This document shows, piece by piece, positions 44,075-53,904 of a stretch of 64,000 bases of DNA; position 1 is the first letter of the stretch; each line of letters begins with the position of its first letter. The stretch comes from Xanthomonas floridensis. GTDB taxonomy: Bacteria > Pseudomonadota > Gammaproteobacteria > Xanthomonadales > Xanthomonadaceae. Position numbers and translations under genes: made by a program. The stretch lies in the NCBI RefSeq assembly GCF_001642575.1, contig NZ_LXNG01000001.1:278871-342870 (forward strand), given 5' to 3'. Below the pieces are notes generated by a model, which was not told the DNA's origin, searched no databases, and worked only from the letters and a program-made list of their open reading frames with translations.

Positions 44075-44562
44075 GGTCGCTGGACAACAGCGCATCGGCC
44101 ACCATGTCAGGAGGCCGATGCAGGCGATGGCATGCTGGCCCTAGCGCATGCCGCGCCTTCCCAGTGTCCGGCTCAAGGTGGAGCCCTTGGCGGAGTGCCA
44201 TCGCTGGAAACCGGCCCGGCTGCGCCGCGCCCCCGGCACCATGCACCGCACCGAATGAGGCGCCCACGCCTGCGACCCTGCAGAGGCCTTGGGCAACGCC
44301 GAAGCGATCAGCCAGCGGAGGCGGCACGAGGGCGTCGTGCATGGGCCGCAAGCAGGTCCCGCAGACGGCGGCATTCCACGAACAGGTGCACGGTCGTGGT
44401 GGCATTGCCCGGCATTGCGCAGGACGACTCGTACTCCTGTGCGTTACGGCGGCAGTGTTGCCGATTGCGATGACCTCGGCAGCCGTGCTGCCAAGCGCGG
44501 ACCTAACAAACACCCTGTTCGCGCACGCCACGGCCCCTGATGGGCGACCGCGGAGGTCGCCC
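44075..44562. other. Gap between convergent genes
   Basis: 488 bp with no convincing gene. It holds the hrpA terminator hairpin next to 44562 and a longer variant of the recurrent motif at 44493-44511. Confidence 0.55.
44542..44562 (-). terminator. Terminator-like hairpin after hrpA
   Basis: Arms GGGCGACC / GGTCGCCC (8 bp) separated by five bases, immediately after the hrpA stop codon on the minus strand. Confidence 0.7.
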
Positions 44563-47500
44563 TTATCCGCGCAACGCCGCCACCCGCTGCGCCAGTTTCT
44601 TCGCCGAGACGCCGGACTTGGCGCCCAGTTCCTGCGCAAAGACCGACACCCGCAGTTCTTCCAGATCCCAGCGCAGCGCCTGCCAATCGGGGCGCTGCTG
44701 CAGCCCGCGCGCAGCCGCGTCTTCCAGCGCGTCCACGAACGGCTTGAGTTCCAGCATGCGTGCCTGGTCGCGCGCCGGATCGCGCTTGGCGCGTTCGGTG
44801 CGCAGGATCATTGCCTTGAGATAGCGCGGGTAGTTGGCAAGCGCTTCGGCCGGGGTCTGCCGCAGGAAGCCGGCATGCACCAGGGCGCGCAACTGCTGCT
44901 CCATGTCGTCCAGGTTGCCACGTGCCCAGCCCATCAGCGGAGCTTCCAGCAGCGGCTTGAGTTCGGCCACCGCACCCAGGATGCTTTCGGCCAGCTTCAG
45001 GCGGTCCATCGCTTCGCCGAACAGGCGCTTGCCGGCATCGTCGCGCCGATGCGCGAACGCGCCCGGGGCGCGGATTGCGCCCAGGCCTTCGGCCAGCACC
45101 GCATTGAGCGCGGCATCGACCAGATCGCCGCGCAGGCGCTCCTGCGATTCGATCGCCGCATACAGCAGGCCGGTCTTGGGCGACACCGGCAACTGCTTGC
45201 GCGCCTGCTTGATCTTGTCGGCCAGGGCGATTTCCAGCAGCCGCCGCACGCCGCCCGGATGCGCCTGCGCCGCTTCGCTGCGGTCGGCAAAGATGCGTAG
45301 CGCGGCATCCTCGCCCTGATCCACCAGCGCCGGATACGCCGGCACACCGGCTTCGCCTGCCACCTGCTCGGGGATCGGCGCGGGCGGAAAGTCGCGCAGA
45401 CCTTCGGCGGCCAGCGCACGCCCCGCACGTGCGGCAAATGCCTGGCCGGCACGTTCTCCAAAGTGCGCGCGCAGCCCGTCCAGATCGCGCGATTCGGCCA
45501 GCACCTTGCCGTCGTCGTCGCGCAGTCGCAGGTTCATCAGCAAATGGGTATCCAGCGCTTGCTCATCGAAATCCAGCGCCGCCACCTGCACGCCGGTGGC
45601 CTTGGACAGAAAGCGCGCCAGCTCGCCGCGCATATCGTCGGCCGACGGCAGGCTATAGGCCTCGTAGAATGCCCGGCCAAAATCCGGCGCCGGTACGAAA
45701 TTACGCCGTTGCGCCTTGGGCAGGCTGCGGATCAGCGCCGACGCCTTGTCGGCGACGAAGCCCGGCGCCAGCCAGGACAGACGCGCCGGATCCAGCGCGT
45801 TGAGCAGATGCAGCGGCACTTCCAGCGTCACGCCATCGTCGATGGCGCCTGGCTCGAAGCGGTAATGCAACGGCAGCCGCGCATCGCCCAGCGGGAAGTA
45901 CTTGGGGAATCGATCGGCCTCGCTACCTTCGCCGGGCAGCAGATCGTTCAAGCTCCAGTGCAGGCTGCGGCGCTTGTCGGCCGGCAGCGTCTTCCACCAG
46001 GCGTCCAGCCCGCTGGCCGAATGCAGCTCGGCCGGAATGCGGTCCAGATACCAGCGCGCCTGCCAGTCCTCGTCGGCCACGATACCGGCGCGACGCAGCT
46101 TGGCTTCTTCCTCGCGCGCCTGTTCCAGCACGCGCAGGTTGTCGGCCACGAACGCCGCACGCGTGGTGATCTCGCCGGTCACCAGGCCCTGGCGCACGAA
46201 CAGGTCATGCGAGGCCACCGGATCGATCTTGCCGAAGTGCACCGGCTTCTTCGGCGCCAGCACCAGCCCGAACAGACTGATCTGCTCGGACGCCACCACC
46301 TGCCCCTGCGCACGCGACCAGTGCGCATCGAAATGCTTGCGCGCCAGCAGGTGTCCCAGTTCGGCGATGGCCCAATCCGGCTCGATTGCCGCATTGGTCA
46401 TGCCCCAGACTTTTTGTGTATCCAGCAGCGTGGCGGCCAGGATCCACGGCGGCGGCTTGCGTGCCAACGCCGAGCCGGGGAACGGGACGAAACGGCGCTG
46501 GCGTGCTGCCAGGAAATCCCCTTTTTCGGTGCGGTGGCCGATCTGCGTCGGCAGTCCGGCCAGCAGCGCGCGGTGCAGCGCCTGATACGCAGCAGCACGT
46601 TCCCGCTCGCTGGTGCGCGCCGACGCCTCGGCGGCCTCTGCCTGCCGATTGGGCGCCACCGCTGCAGGCTGCACAGATGGCGCGGCCGGATCGGCCTTGC
46701 CCTCGCGTGCCAGCCGCGCAGCACGGTGCAGCTGCCCGCGCGTAGGCCGGTTGGCGTTGTGGCCATCGGCGCGCGCCGGCGCGCTGGCGCCGGCCAGCAG
46801 CGGGGCCAGCATTGCCGTGGCAGGCTCCTCGCTCCAGCCCAGTTCCTCGCACAGCAGACGCAGCTGCCGATGCAGTTCGCGCCACTCGCGCATGCGCAAA
46901 AAGCCCAGGAAATGCCGGCCACACCAGTCGCGCAACTTGGACTGGGTGAGGTCTTCATGCACCTGCCGGTACGCCTCCCACAGCCGCAGGATGCCGACGA
47001 ATTCCGAGCGCGCATCGGCAAACAGCGCATGCGCATTGTCGGCGGCCTCGCGCGCTTCGGGCGGACGCTCGCGCGGATCCTGGATGCCCAGGAACGAGGC
47101 GATGATGATCATCTCGCGCAGGCAGCCATGCTGCTGCGCGGCCACCAGCATGCGTGCCAGCTTGACGTCCACCGGCAGGCGCGCCATCTGCCGGCCGATG
47201 GCGGTCAGACGCCGATCGGCATCGATCGCCCCCAGCTCCAGCAATTGCTGCCAGCCGTCGGCCACCGCACGCTCGTCCGGCGCTTCCAGGAACGGGAAGT
47301 CTTCGATCCGTCCCAACCCCAGCTGCAGCATGCGCAAGATGACGCCGGACAACGACGAACGCCGGATCTCCGGGTCGGTAAAGGCCGGGCGCGCGGCAAA
47401 GTCCGCTTCCGCATACAGCCGGTAGCAGATGCCCTCGGCAATCCGCCCACACCGGCCCATGCGCTGGTTGGCGCTGGCCTGCGAGATCGGCTCGATATGC

Positions 47501-48675
47501 AGGCGGTCCAGCTTCTGCCGCGGGCTGTAGCGCTTGACGCGCGCAAAGCCCGGGTCCACCACATAGCGGATGCGTGGCACCGTCAGCGAGGTTTCGGCCA
47601 CGTTGGTGGCCAGCACCAGGCGCCGACGCGGGCCGGGATTGAACACGCGGTCCTGGTCGGCGGCGGAGAGCCGCGCATACAGCGGCACCACTTCGGTATC
47701 GCGGTACTTGCGCCGTTCCAGGGAATGATGCGCATCGCGGATCTCGCGCTCGCCGGGCAGGAACATCAACACGTCGCCACGCGGATCGAGGCGGGTGATC
47801 TCATCGATCGCCGCCACGATGGCATCGTTGACGGTGCGTTCGCCATCGCGCCCGGCAGCGTCGTCATCGCCGCCCGCTTCGCCTTCGAGCGGCCGGTAGC
47901 GTACCTCCACCGGGAAGGTCCGGCCTTCCACGCTGATCACCGGCGCGCTGTCGAAATGCTGGGCAAAGCGCTCGGTATCGATGGTGGCCGAGGTGACGAT
48001 CAGCTTCAGGTCGGGGCGCTTTTTCAGCAGCTGCTTGAGATAGCCCAGCAGGAAATCGATGTTGAGGCTGCGCTCGTGCGCCTCGTCCACGATGATGGTG
48101 TCGTAGGCGGACAACCAACGGTCGCTGGCGATCTCGGCCAGCAGGATGCCGTCGGTCATGAACTTGATGCGGGAGTGCTCGCCCACCCGATCGGTGAAGC
48201 GCACCTGGAAGCCCACCGTGGTGCCGAGTGGGGTGTTCAGTTCGTCGGCCACGCGTGCGGCCACTGCGCGCGCGGCGATCCGGCGCGGCTGGGTGCAGCC
48301 GATCATGCCGGCCGCACCGCGCCCCGCTGCCAGGCACAGCTTGGGCAGCTGCGTGGTCTTGCCCGAGCCGGTCTCGCCGGCGATCACCACGACCTGGTGG
48401 TCGCGGATCAACGCGATGATGCGCTCGGCCTCGCGCGCGATCGGCAACTGCTCATCCAGCGTGATCGCCGGCTGCTGCTCGGCACGCGCCTGGCGCTGCG
48501 CCTGCGACGCTGCCAGTGCTTGCTCGAATGCCTCTCGCGCCTGCACATTACCCGGCTTGCCCTGCCAGCGTGACCACAGGCCCAGCAAGCGCCCACGGTC
48601 GCGGCTCATCGCGCCATCGACAGCGCGGCGGCGCTCGCGCAAGGTGTTGGCAAGATCGGTGTCGATAGCGCTCAT
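44563..48675 (-). CDS. hrpA: ATP-dependent RNA helicase HrpA
   Basis: A 1370-residue DEAH-box RNA helicase. Walker A GETGSGKTTQLP (~residue 98), DEAH in VDEAHERSLN, SAT in TSATIDTERF, motif VI QRMGRCGRI, then helicase-associated and OB-fold regions, and the large C-terminal DUF3418 region. Length is close to E. coli HrpA (1300). HrpA is involved in mRNA processing and rescue of stalled ribosomes. Within it, residues ~600-690 include a low-complexity Ala/Arg insert (ASAPARADGHNANRPT). It starts with ATG 48675, divergent from dps. Confidence 0.95.
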   Translation of the reverse strand: MSAIDTDLANTLRERRRAVDGAMSRDRGRLLGLWSRWQGKPGNVQAREAFEQALAASQAQRQARAEQQPAITLDEQLPIAREAERIIALIRDHQVVVIAGETGSGKTTQLPKLCLAAGRGAAGMIGCTQPRRIAARAVAARVADELNTPLGTTVGFQVRFTDRVGEHSRIKFMTDGILLAEIASDRWLSAYDTIIVDEAHERSLNIDFLLGYLKQLLKKRPDLKLIVTSATIDTERFAQHFDSAPVISVEGRTFPVEVRYRPLEGEAGGDDDAAGRDGERTVNDAIVAAIDEITRLDPRGDVLMFLPGEREIRDAHHSLERRKYRDTEVVPLYARLSAADQDRVFNPGPRRRLVLATNVAETSLTVPRIRYVVDPGFARVKRYSPRQKLDRLHIEPISQASANQRMGRCGRIAEGICYRLYAEADFAARPAFTDPEIRRSSLSGVILRMLQLGLGRIEDFPFLEAPDERAVADGWQQLLELGAIDADRRLTAIGRQMARLPVDVKLARMLVAAQQHGCLREMIIIASFLGIQDPRERPPEAREAADNAHALFADARSEFVGILRLWEAYRQVHEDLTQSKLRDWCGRHFLGFLRMREWRELHRQLRLLCEELGWSEEPATAMLAPLLAGASAPARADGHNANRPTRGQLHRAARLAREGKADPAAPSVQPAAVAPNRQAEAAEASARTSERERAAAYQALHRALLAGLPTQIGHRTEKGDFLAARQRRFVPFPGSALARKPPPWILAATLLDTQKVWGMTNAAIEPDWAIAELGHLLARKHFDAHWSRAQGQVVASEQISLFGLVLAPKKPVHFGKIDPVASHDLFVRQGLVTGEITTRAAFVADNLRVLEQAREEEAKLRRAGIVADEDWQARWYLDRIPAELHSASGLDAWWKTLPADKRRSLHWSLNDLLPGEGSEADRFPKYFPLGDARLPLHYRFEPGAIDDGVTLEVPLHLLNALDPARLSWLAPGFVADKASALIRSLPKAQRRNFVPAPDFGRAFYEAYSLPSADDMRGELARFLSKATGVQVAALDFDEQALDTHLLMNLRLRDDDGKVLAESRDLDGLRAHFGERAGQAFAARAGRALAAEGLRDFPPAPIPEQVAGEAGVPAYPALVDQGEDAALRIFADRSEAAQAHPGGVRRLLEIALADKIKQARKQLPVSPKTGLLYAAIESQERLRGDLVDAALNAVLAEGLGAIRAPGAFAHRRDDAGKRLFGEAMDRLKLAESILGAVAELKPLLEAPLMGWARGNLDDMEQQLRALVHAGFLRQTPAEALANYPRYLKAMILRTERAKRDPARDQARMLELKPFVDALEDAAARGLQQRPDWQALRWDLEELRVSVFAQELGAKSGVSAKKLAQRVAALRG

Positions 48676-48780
48676 TGATTGAGGAGTGTGAAAGATTGAA
48701 TGACGTTTGATCCTTTAGCCTGTCTATTGTGACGCCATATCTGTTCCATCAGACATCCAACCCTCGGTAAGGACCATCCC

Positions 48781-49329
48781 ATGTCCAAGAAAAAGAACGC
48801 CAACAAGCCTGTCGTCGTCAACGATGCCCTGCCGGTCGCTGCCGCATCGGCGCCGCATATCGATATCGGGATCAAGGACGCCGATCGCAAGCAGATCTCC
48901 GACGGTCTGGCCCGCTACATGGCTGACGCCTTCACCTTGTATCTGAAGACCCACAACTTCCATTGGAATGTCACCGGGTCGATGTTCAACTCGCTGCACA
49001 CCATGTTCGAAACCCAGTACACCGAACAATGGGCGGCGCTGGACGAGGTGGCCGAGCGCATCCGCGCCCTGGGCTACAACGCACCGGGCTCGTACCGCGA
49101 ATTCGTCGCGCTGACCTCGATCCCGGAAGAGCCGGGCCTGAGCGACAGCGCTGACTGGCGCGAGATGGTGCGCCAGCTGGTCAGCGGCAACGAAGCGGTC
49201 TGCCGCACCGCGCGCAAGGTGCTGGGCACCGCCGACGACGCCGGCGACGACCCGACCGTGGACCTGCTGACTCAGCGCCTGCAGACCCACGAAAAGTACG
49301 CCTGGATGCTGCGCTCGCTGTTGCAGTAA
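48781..49329 (+). CDS. dps: Dps, DNA-binding ferritin-like protein
   Basis: A 182-residue Dps. A Lys-rich N-terminal tail (MSKKKNANK) likely contacts DNA. The ferroxidase site across the dimer interface is seen in LYLKTHNFHWNVTGSMFNSLHTMFETQY (His and Asp/Glu) and EQWAALDEVAERIRALG. It forms a dodecamer that oxidises and stores iron with hydrogen peroxide and compacts DNA in stationary phase. The promoter region is the 105-bp gap shared with hrpA. A strong hairpin follows the stop (49358-49387). Confidence 0.96.
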   Translation: MSKKKNANKPVVVNDALPVAAASAPHIDIGIKDADRKQISDGLARYMADAFTLYLKTHNFHWNVTGSMFNSLHTMFETQYTEQWAALDEVAERIRALGYNAPGSYREFVALTSIPEEPGLSDSADWREMVRQLVSGNEAVCRTARKVLGTADDAGDDPTVDLLTQRLQTHEKYAWMLRSLLQ

Positions 49330-49357
49330 ACCCTCGGGCTTCGCCCCTTCGGGTTCG

Positions 49358-49387
49358 CCCAAGGTTTCGCTGCTGCGAAACCTTGGG
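49358..49387 (+). terminator. Strong hairpin after dps
   Basis: Perfect 13-bp arms CCCAAGGTTTCGC / GCGAAACCTTGGG around a TGCT loop, 29 bp after the dps stop. There is no pure T-run but a T-rich segment (TGCTTAATT) follows shortly. Confidence 0.8.
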
Positions 49388-49416
49388 CCTGTGCTTAATT
49401 GCCTGCCACACCCCGC

Positions 49417-49790
49417 GCCTTCGGCGCGCCCACTGACTCAGGGGCTGCGGCCATCTCCGCTTCGCCGACATGGCCCCCAATGGTTGCCTTGCAAACGTCG
49501 GGCCCCGCTACGCACCTCCACACCCCCCGCCTTCGGCGCGCCCCCTGACTCAGGGGGTGCGGCCATCTCCGCTTCGCGGACATGTCCCCCAACGTTTGCG
49601 TTGCAAACCTCGGGCCCCGCTACGCACCTCCACACCCCCCCCGCCTTCGGCGCGCCCCCTGGCTCAGGGGGTGCGGCCATCTCCGCTTCGCGGACATGTC
49701 CCCCAACGTTTGCCTTGCAAACGTCGGGCCCCGCTACGCACCTCCACACCCCCCGCCTTCGGCGCGCCCCCTGACTCAGGGGGCTGTTGG
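49417..49790. repeat. 112-bp tandem array of four-hairpin units
   Basis: The landmark GCCTTCGGCGCGCC starts at 49417, 49529, 49643 and 49755 (periods 112, 114, 112 bp), giving three full units and a partial fourth. Each full unit carries four inverted repeats in a row: CGCC-TTC-GGCG; CCCCCTGA-C-TCAGGGGG; TCCGC-TTC-GCGGA; and GTTTGC-NTT-GCAAAC, though the first unit has weaker versions. Units 2 and 3 are nearly identical. Confidence 0.93.
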
Positions 49791-50084
49791 TGCGCTGTCG
49801 GTTGCTGAGCCCCTCTCTGCCGGGGCGAGAAGGCACGGTCTGCGCACCACTGGCGCGTGTGCCATGGAGCGCGCGCGGAGCGGGGGTGGGGGTGCGGAGC
49901 GAAGCTCAGTGCCCTCAACGCGCAGCCACCGGCCCTGCACTGCGCCGCATGCTCCATCCCGGTCACACCGCATTGCGCACGCGCCCGCCGCGTCGGCCAC
50001 ATCGCGGCAATCTCCGACCCGCTATCGAGCAACGCTGCCGACATGACACCGGCCAGGGCTTGACCCGCGCGGTATCCTAGGTCG

Positions 50085-51887
50085 ATGTCTTCTCCCGCAC
50101 ACGAATTGCTCAGCCGCGTCTTTGGTTACGACGCCTTCCGCGGCCCGCAGCAGGCCATTGTCGAACACGTCGCCGCCGGCAACGACGCGCTGGTGCTGAT
50201 GCCCACCGGCGGCGGCAAGTCGCTGTGCTACCAGGTCCCGGCACTGCTGCGCGACGGCATCGGCATCGTGGTCTCGCCGTTGATCGCATTGATGCAGGAC
50301 CAGGTCGAGGCGCTGCGCCAGCTCGGGGTGCGCGCCGAATTCCTCAATTCCACCCTGGATGCGGAGAACGCGCAGCGGGTGGAACGCGCCCTGCTCGCCG
50401 GCGATCTGGACCTGCTGTACGTGGCGCCGGAACGGCTGCTGACCCAGCGCTTCCTGTCGTTGCTGGAGCGCAGCCGCATCGCCCTGTTCGCCATCGACGA
50501 GGCCCACTGCGTCTCGCAATGGGGGCACGACTTCCGCCCCGAGTACCGCCAGCTCACCGTGCTGCACGAGCGCTGGCCGCATATCCCGCGCATGGCCTTG
50601 ACCGCCACCGCCGACCCGCCCACGCAGCGCGAGATCGCCGAGCGCCTGGACCTGGTGGACGCGCGCCACTTCGTCAGCTCCTTCGACCGCCCCAACATCC
50701 GCTACACCGTGGTGCAGAAGGACAACGCGCGCAAGCAGCTGCAGGAGTTCCTGGGCCGCCATCGCGGCTGCGCCGGCATTGTCTATGCGATGTCGCGGCG
50801 CAAGGTGGAAGAAGCCGCCCAGCAGCTGTGCGCGCAAGGCTTCAATGCCCTGCCCTACCATGCCGGCCTGCCGGCGGAGGTGCGCGCCGAGAACCAGCGC
50901 CGCTTCCTGCGCGAGGACGGCATCATCATGACCGCCACGATTGCTTTCGGCATGGGCATCGACAAACCCGACGTACGCTTCGTGGCGCATGTGGACCTGC
51001 CCAAATCGCTGGAGGGCTATTACCAGGAAACCGGGCGCGCCGGCCGCGACGGCGAGGCGGCTGAGGCCTGGCTTTGCTACGGTCTTGGCGATGTGGTGTT
51101 GCTCAAGCAGATGATCGAACAGGGCGAAGCGGCCGAGGAGCGCAAGCGACTGGAGCGCGCCAAGCTCGACCACCTGCTCGGCTATTGCGAATCCATGCAG
51201 TGCCGCCGCCAGGTGCTGCTGGCCGGCTTCGGCGAGACCTATCCCAAACCCTGCGGCAATTGCGACAACTGCCTTACCCCGGCCGCCGCCTGGGACGCCA
51301 CCGTGGCGGCGCAGAAGGCGCTGAGCTGCGTGTATCGCAGTGGCCAGCGCTTCGGCGTAGGCCACCTGATCGACATCCTGCGCGGCAGCGAGAACGAGCG
51401 CATCAAGCAGCTCGGTCACGACCAGCTGAGCACCTATGGCATCGGCCGCGACCTGGACGAACGCACCTGGCGCAGCGTGTTCCGGCAACTGGTTGCGGCC
51501 AGCCTGCTGGAGGTTGACAGCGAAGGCCACGGCGGCCTGCGCCTGACCGATGCCAGCCGCCAGGTGCTCAAGGGCGAGCGCCAGGTGATGATGCGACGGG
51601 AAAACCCGTCCGCCGGCCGCGAGCGCGACCGCAGCACCCAGCGCACCGGCCTGCCGGTGCAGCCGCAGGATCTGGTGCTGTTCAACGCCTTGCGCGGATT
51701 GCGCGCGGAGCTGGCCAAGGAGCAGAACGTGCCGGCCTTCGTGATCTTCCACGACAGCACACTGCGCAATATCGCCGAGCAGCGCCCCACCAGTATCGAT
51801 GCGCTGTCGCGCGTGGGCGGTATCGGTGGCGGCAAGCTGGCCCGTTATGGCGCGCAGCTGATCGATATCGTGCGCGAGCAGGGCTGA
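50085..51887 (+). CDS. recQ: ATP-dependent DNA helicase RecQ
   Basis: A 600-residue RecQ. Walker [17 protein letters not shown] (~residue 45), DEAH in [20 protein letters not shown], motif [12 protein letters not shown]. The zinc-binding RQC part has four cysteines (CESMQC... and CGNCDNC), then a winged-helix, and HRDC near residues 520-600 ([24 protein letters not shown]). It unwinds DNA 3' to 5' in recombination repair and with topoisomerase III. ATG 50085 fits the family start. Confidence 0.96.
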   Translation: MSSPAHELLSRVFGYDAFRGPQQAIVEHVAAGNDALVLMPTGGGKSLCYQVPALLRDGIGIVVSPLIALMQDQVEALRQLGVRAEFLNSTLDAENAQRVERALLAGDLDLLYVAPERLLTQRFLSLLERSRIALFAIDEAHCVSQWGHDFRPEYRQLTVLHERWPHIPRMALTATADPPTQREIAERLDLVDARHFVSSFDRPNIRYTVVQKDNARKQLQEFLGRHRGCAGIVYAMSRRKVEEAAQQLCAQGFNALPYHAGLPAEVRAENQRRFLREDGIIMTATIAFGMGIDKPDVRFVAHVDLPKSLEGYYQETGRAGRDGEAAEAWLCYGLGDVVLLKQMIEQGEAAEERKRLERAKLDHLLGYCESMQCRRQVLLAGFGETYPKPCGNCDNCLTPAAAWDATVAAQKALSCVYRSGQRFGVGHLIDILRGSENERIKQLGHDQLSTYGIGRDLDERTWRSVFRQLVAASLLEVDSEGHGGLRLTDASRQVLKGERQVMMRRENPSAGRERDRSTQRTGLPVQPQDLVLFNALRGLRAELAKEQNVPAFVIFHDSTLRNIAEQRPTSIDALSRVGGIGGGKLARYGAQLIDIVREQG

Positions 51888-52024
51888 TGCAACAGCCTGT
51901 GCCAGCGGCAGCCATGCGCCGGCACACCATTCGCCTGGATCGACAGCGGGCATTCAATCACCCGTTGCTAGTTTCACAGGGCGAGCTGGCACGCGCTGCC
52001 AGTCACTTGAGTAGAGCCGAACCG

Positions 52025-52507
52025 ATGAAACGCAGCCTGCTTCTCCTGGCCACTCTATTCGCCGCCGGTGGCGCACTCGCCCAGAACGGCGACGGTAGTG
52101 CCGAGCCGGCATCCGCACGTGCACTGGACCTCAGCGTCCCGCAGGCACCGGTGCAGTACCGTTCGGACCCGGAATACAGCACCGATCCGCCGGGCACGTT
52201 CTACGGCGACAAGAGCGGCCCCCGGCCTGCACTGGCACGCCCGAGCGCGGCGTCGCTCGCTGCCGAGCGCGCCGAACAATGCCAGGGCAAGCTTCACGGC
52301 GCCGTCGAGACCGGCATCGGCTATTCCAGTCGCGGCGGCAACAGCAACTGGCAGGCCGCCAACTTGAATTCCTGCAAGACCTATTACGACGACGACGGCA
52401 AGGCACACCAGATCGGCGTCAGCATCAGTGTCGGCCGCGGCGAAGGGCCGGTGTTCGGCCCGCGCTACGCGCCTGGCGGCTATGGTCCCGGCCCCTTCGG
52501 TTGGTAA
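52025..52507 (+). CDS. Small exported protein of unknown function
   Basis: A 160-residue protein with a signal peptide (LLLLATLFAAGGALAQ). The mature part is low in hydrophobics, with a conserved-looking core LHGAVETGIGYSSRGGNSNWQAANLNSCKTYYDD and a Gly/Pro-rich tail ending YGPGPFGW. Two Cys may form a disulfide. No domain recognised. ATG 52025 was chosen for the signal peptide; the frame is open back to the recQ stop. Confidence 0.78.
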   Translation: MKRSLLLLATLFAAGGALAQNGDGSAEPASARALDLSVPQAPVQYRSDPEYSTDPPGTFYGDKSGPRPALARPSAASLAAERAEQCQGKLHGAVETGIGYSSRGGNSNWQAANLNSCKTYYDDDGKAHQIGVSISVGRGEGPVFGPRYAPGGYGPGPFGW

Positions 52508-52585
52508 CCATACGGCTGCGTCTGCGTTGACGAAGGGTTCACTGCTGCATCGCTGAGAATGTGGCCTGCCTTACGAGACGTGCTC

Positions 52586-52990
52586 ATGTCACAGAACAAG
52601 GATCGGCCGGTTGTATTCGTTGTCGAAGACGGCGACGGCACCCGACAACTCAGCTGCCTTGTGCTGGAAAGTTACGGCTTTACCTGCCGCAGCGCCGGTT
52701 CGGTGGAAGAAGCGCTGACATTGATCGAAAGCGACCCGCGCGTCGATGTGCTGTTTTCCGACATCCACTTTCCCGGCGGACTGACCGGCGTGGATCTTGC
52801 GCTCAAGACCGCGCACGCGCCGTACAACCTGCCGGTATTGCTGACCTCCGGGCTGGCGGTCGAATACGTCGAAGAAATCCTGCCCGACGGCGTGGCTTTC
52901 CTGGAAAAGCCCTACACCCCCGAACAACTGCTCACCGCCATCCGTAGCGTAATGGCAAAACGCCGCGTGCTCGCCACCCCGGGCGTCTGA
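52586..52990 (+). CDS. Single-domain response regulator (CheY-like)
   Basis: A 134-residue receiver without an output domain. Acidic residues in VFVVEDGDGTR, phospho-Asp in VLFSDIHFPGGLTG, Thr/Ser in VLLTSGLAVEY, and Lys in LEKPYTPEQL. No kinase lies next to it, so its partner is unknown. Such stand-alone receivers act as phosphate relays or protein-protein switches. ATG 52586 preferred over 52559 because the receiver fold starts there. Confidence 0.88.
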   Translation: MSQNKDRPVVFVVEDGDGTRQLSCLVLESYGFTCRSAGSVEEALTLIESDPRVDVLFSDIHFPGGLTGVDLALKTAHAPYNLPVLLTSGLAVEYVEEILPDGVAFLEKPYTPEQLLTAIRSVMAKRRVLATPGV

Positions 52991-53145
52991 CGCGCACGGC
53001 CGCAACTGGACGGCGGCCCACAATCCCGGTATGAAATGCCAGCCGTCGCGCGATGTGGCAGCAACGGGGATTGATCACGCACAGCTGTGCCATGGCCGCG
53101 GCGCAATGCCCGCCTGGTGCCGCTGTGCTTACGCCAGGGGACAGC

Positions 53146-53904
53146 ATGAAACAGCTAGTGACCGCAGCCATTGCCATGGCTGCGTTGAGCGGGTGCGCGA
53201 CGGTGATGAACGACGCGACCCAACCGATTCGCATCGACACCAGGACCGCCGATGGCCAAACCATCACCGGTGCCGATTGCGCCATCAGCAACGACAAGGG
53301 ACGCGCCACCCTGAAGTCCGGCCAGACCGCCCAGGTGCGCCGTTCCGCACGCGATCTGGATGTCACCTGCGTGCTGCCCGGCCAGCGCGATGCGGCAGGC
53401 CGCTCCATCTCGCGCGCCAACATGGGTATCTGGGGCAACATCCTGATCGGCGGCGCCATCGGCGCCATCGTCGACCACACCAAGGGCACCGGCTACACCT
53501 ACCCCAGCTGGATCCAGCTGGTGTTCGGGCAGACGCTGAGCTTCGACCGCCACCGCGAGGAGCGCGGGCAGCCACTGCAGGGCGAGACCGCGCCAGGCGG
53601 GGTAGTGGCGGCAAGCGGCCGCACGCAGATCGAAGCGGTGACAACGCCGCTGGCAGCCGATGCCTCCTCCGCTGCACCTGTCAGCATTGCGACAGTGCCC
53701 ACTACCGCTGCGGCTCCGACAACGTCTGCGGGCCCGGCGATGTCGAGCGAATCATCGATGCAACGCGCCCAAAGCATCAGCAGCGGCTTGCACTGCGGCA
53801 CGGTGCAGGCGGCCGGCCCTACCCGCTTCACTGCGACCTGCCAGAGCGGCAGCACCGTACAGATCGACTGTGCCGGCTTCCGCTGCACGTCCAGCTTTCA
53901 GTAG
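53146..53904 (+). CDS. Lipoprotein with a glycine-rich hydrophobic segment
   Basis: A 252-residue lipoprotein. Signal peptide with lipobox ending at Cys17 (AALSGCATVMND). A beta-rich module follows (TQPIRIDTRTADGQTITGADCAISND...). A hydrophobic Gly-rich segment (IWGNILIGGAIGAIVDHTKG) near residue 107 resembles a glycine zipper. The rest is Thr/Ala/Ser-rich, then a C-terminal module with paired cysteines (LHCGTVQAAGPTRFTATCQSGSTVQIDCAGFRC). Outer-membrane sorting is expected as the residue after Cys is Ala. Function not recognised. A strong hairpin follows the stop. Confidence 0.82.
   Translation: MKQLVTAAIAMAALSGCATVMNDATQPIRIDTRTADGQTITGADCAISNDKGRATLKSGQTAQVRRSARDLDVTCVLPGQRDAAGRSISRANMGIWGNILIGGAIGAIVDHTKGTGYTYPSWIQLVFGQTLSFDRHREERGQPLQGETAPGGVVAASGRTQIEAVTTPLAADASSAAPVSIATVPTTAAAPTTSAGPAMSSESSMQRAQSISSGLHCGTVQAAGPTRFTATCQSGSTVQIDCAGFRCTSSFQ

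Larger units (their letters stand above)
49330..50084. other. Intergenic gap with hairpin array
   Basis: 755 bp between dps and recQ, both plus strand. Holds the dps terminator hairpin, the 112-bp tandem hairpin array (49417-49790), and from ~49790 to 50084 a GC-rich stretch in which I see no gene. Long open frames across the repeats on both strands only reflect composition. Confidence 0.7.

Noticed and set aside
45463..48573. A 1036-codon plus-strand frame opposite hrpA
   Set aside because: Antisense shadow; hrpA has all DEAH helicase motifs in the minus frame.
49417..49790. Possible CRISPR array
   Set aside because: Units of 112-114 bp repeat along their whole length, with no short constant repeat and unique spacers and no cas genes nearby.
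49391..49836. Repetitive open frames that could encode Pro/Ala/Arg-rich proteins
   Set aside because: Open on several frames and both strands through the hairpin array, with no ribosome binding sites; unit lengths of 112 bp shift the reading frame.
50022..51953. A 643-codon minus-strand frame opposite recQ
   Set aside because: Antisense shadow of recQ; no domain pattern.
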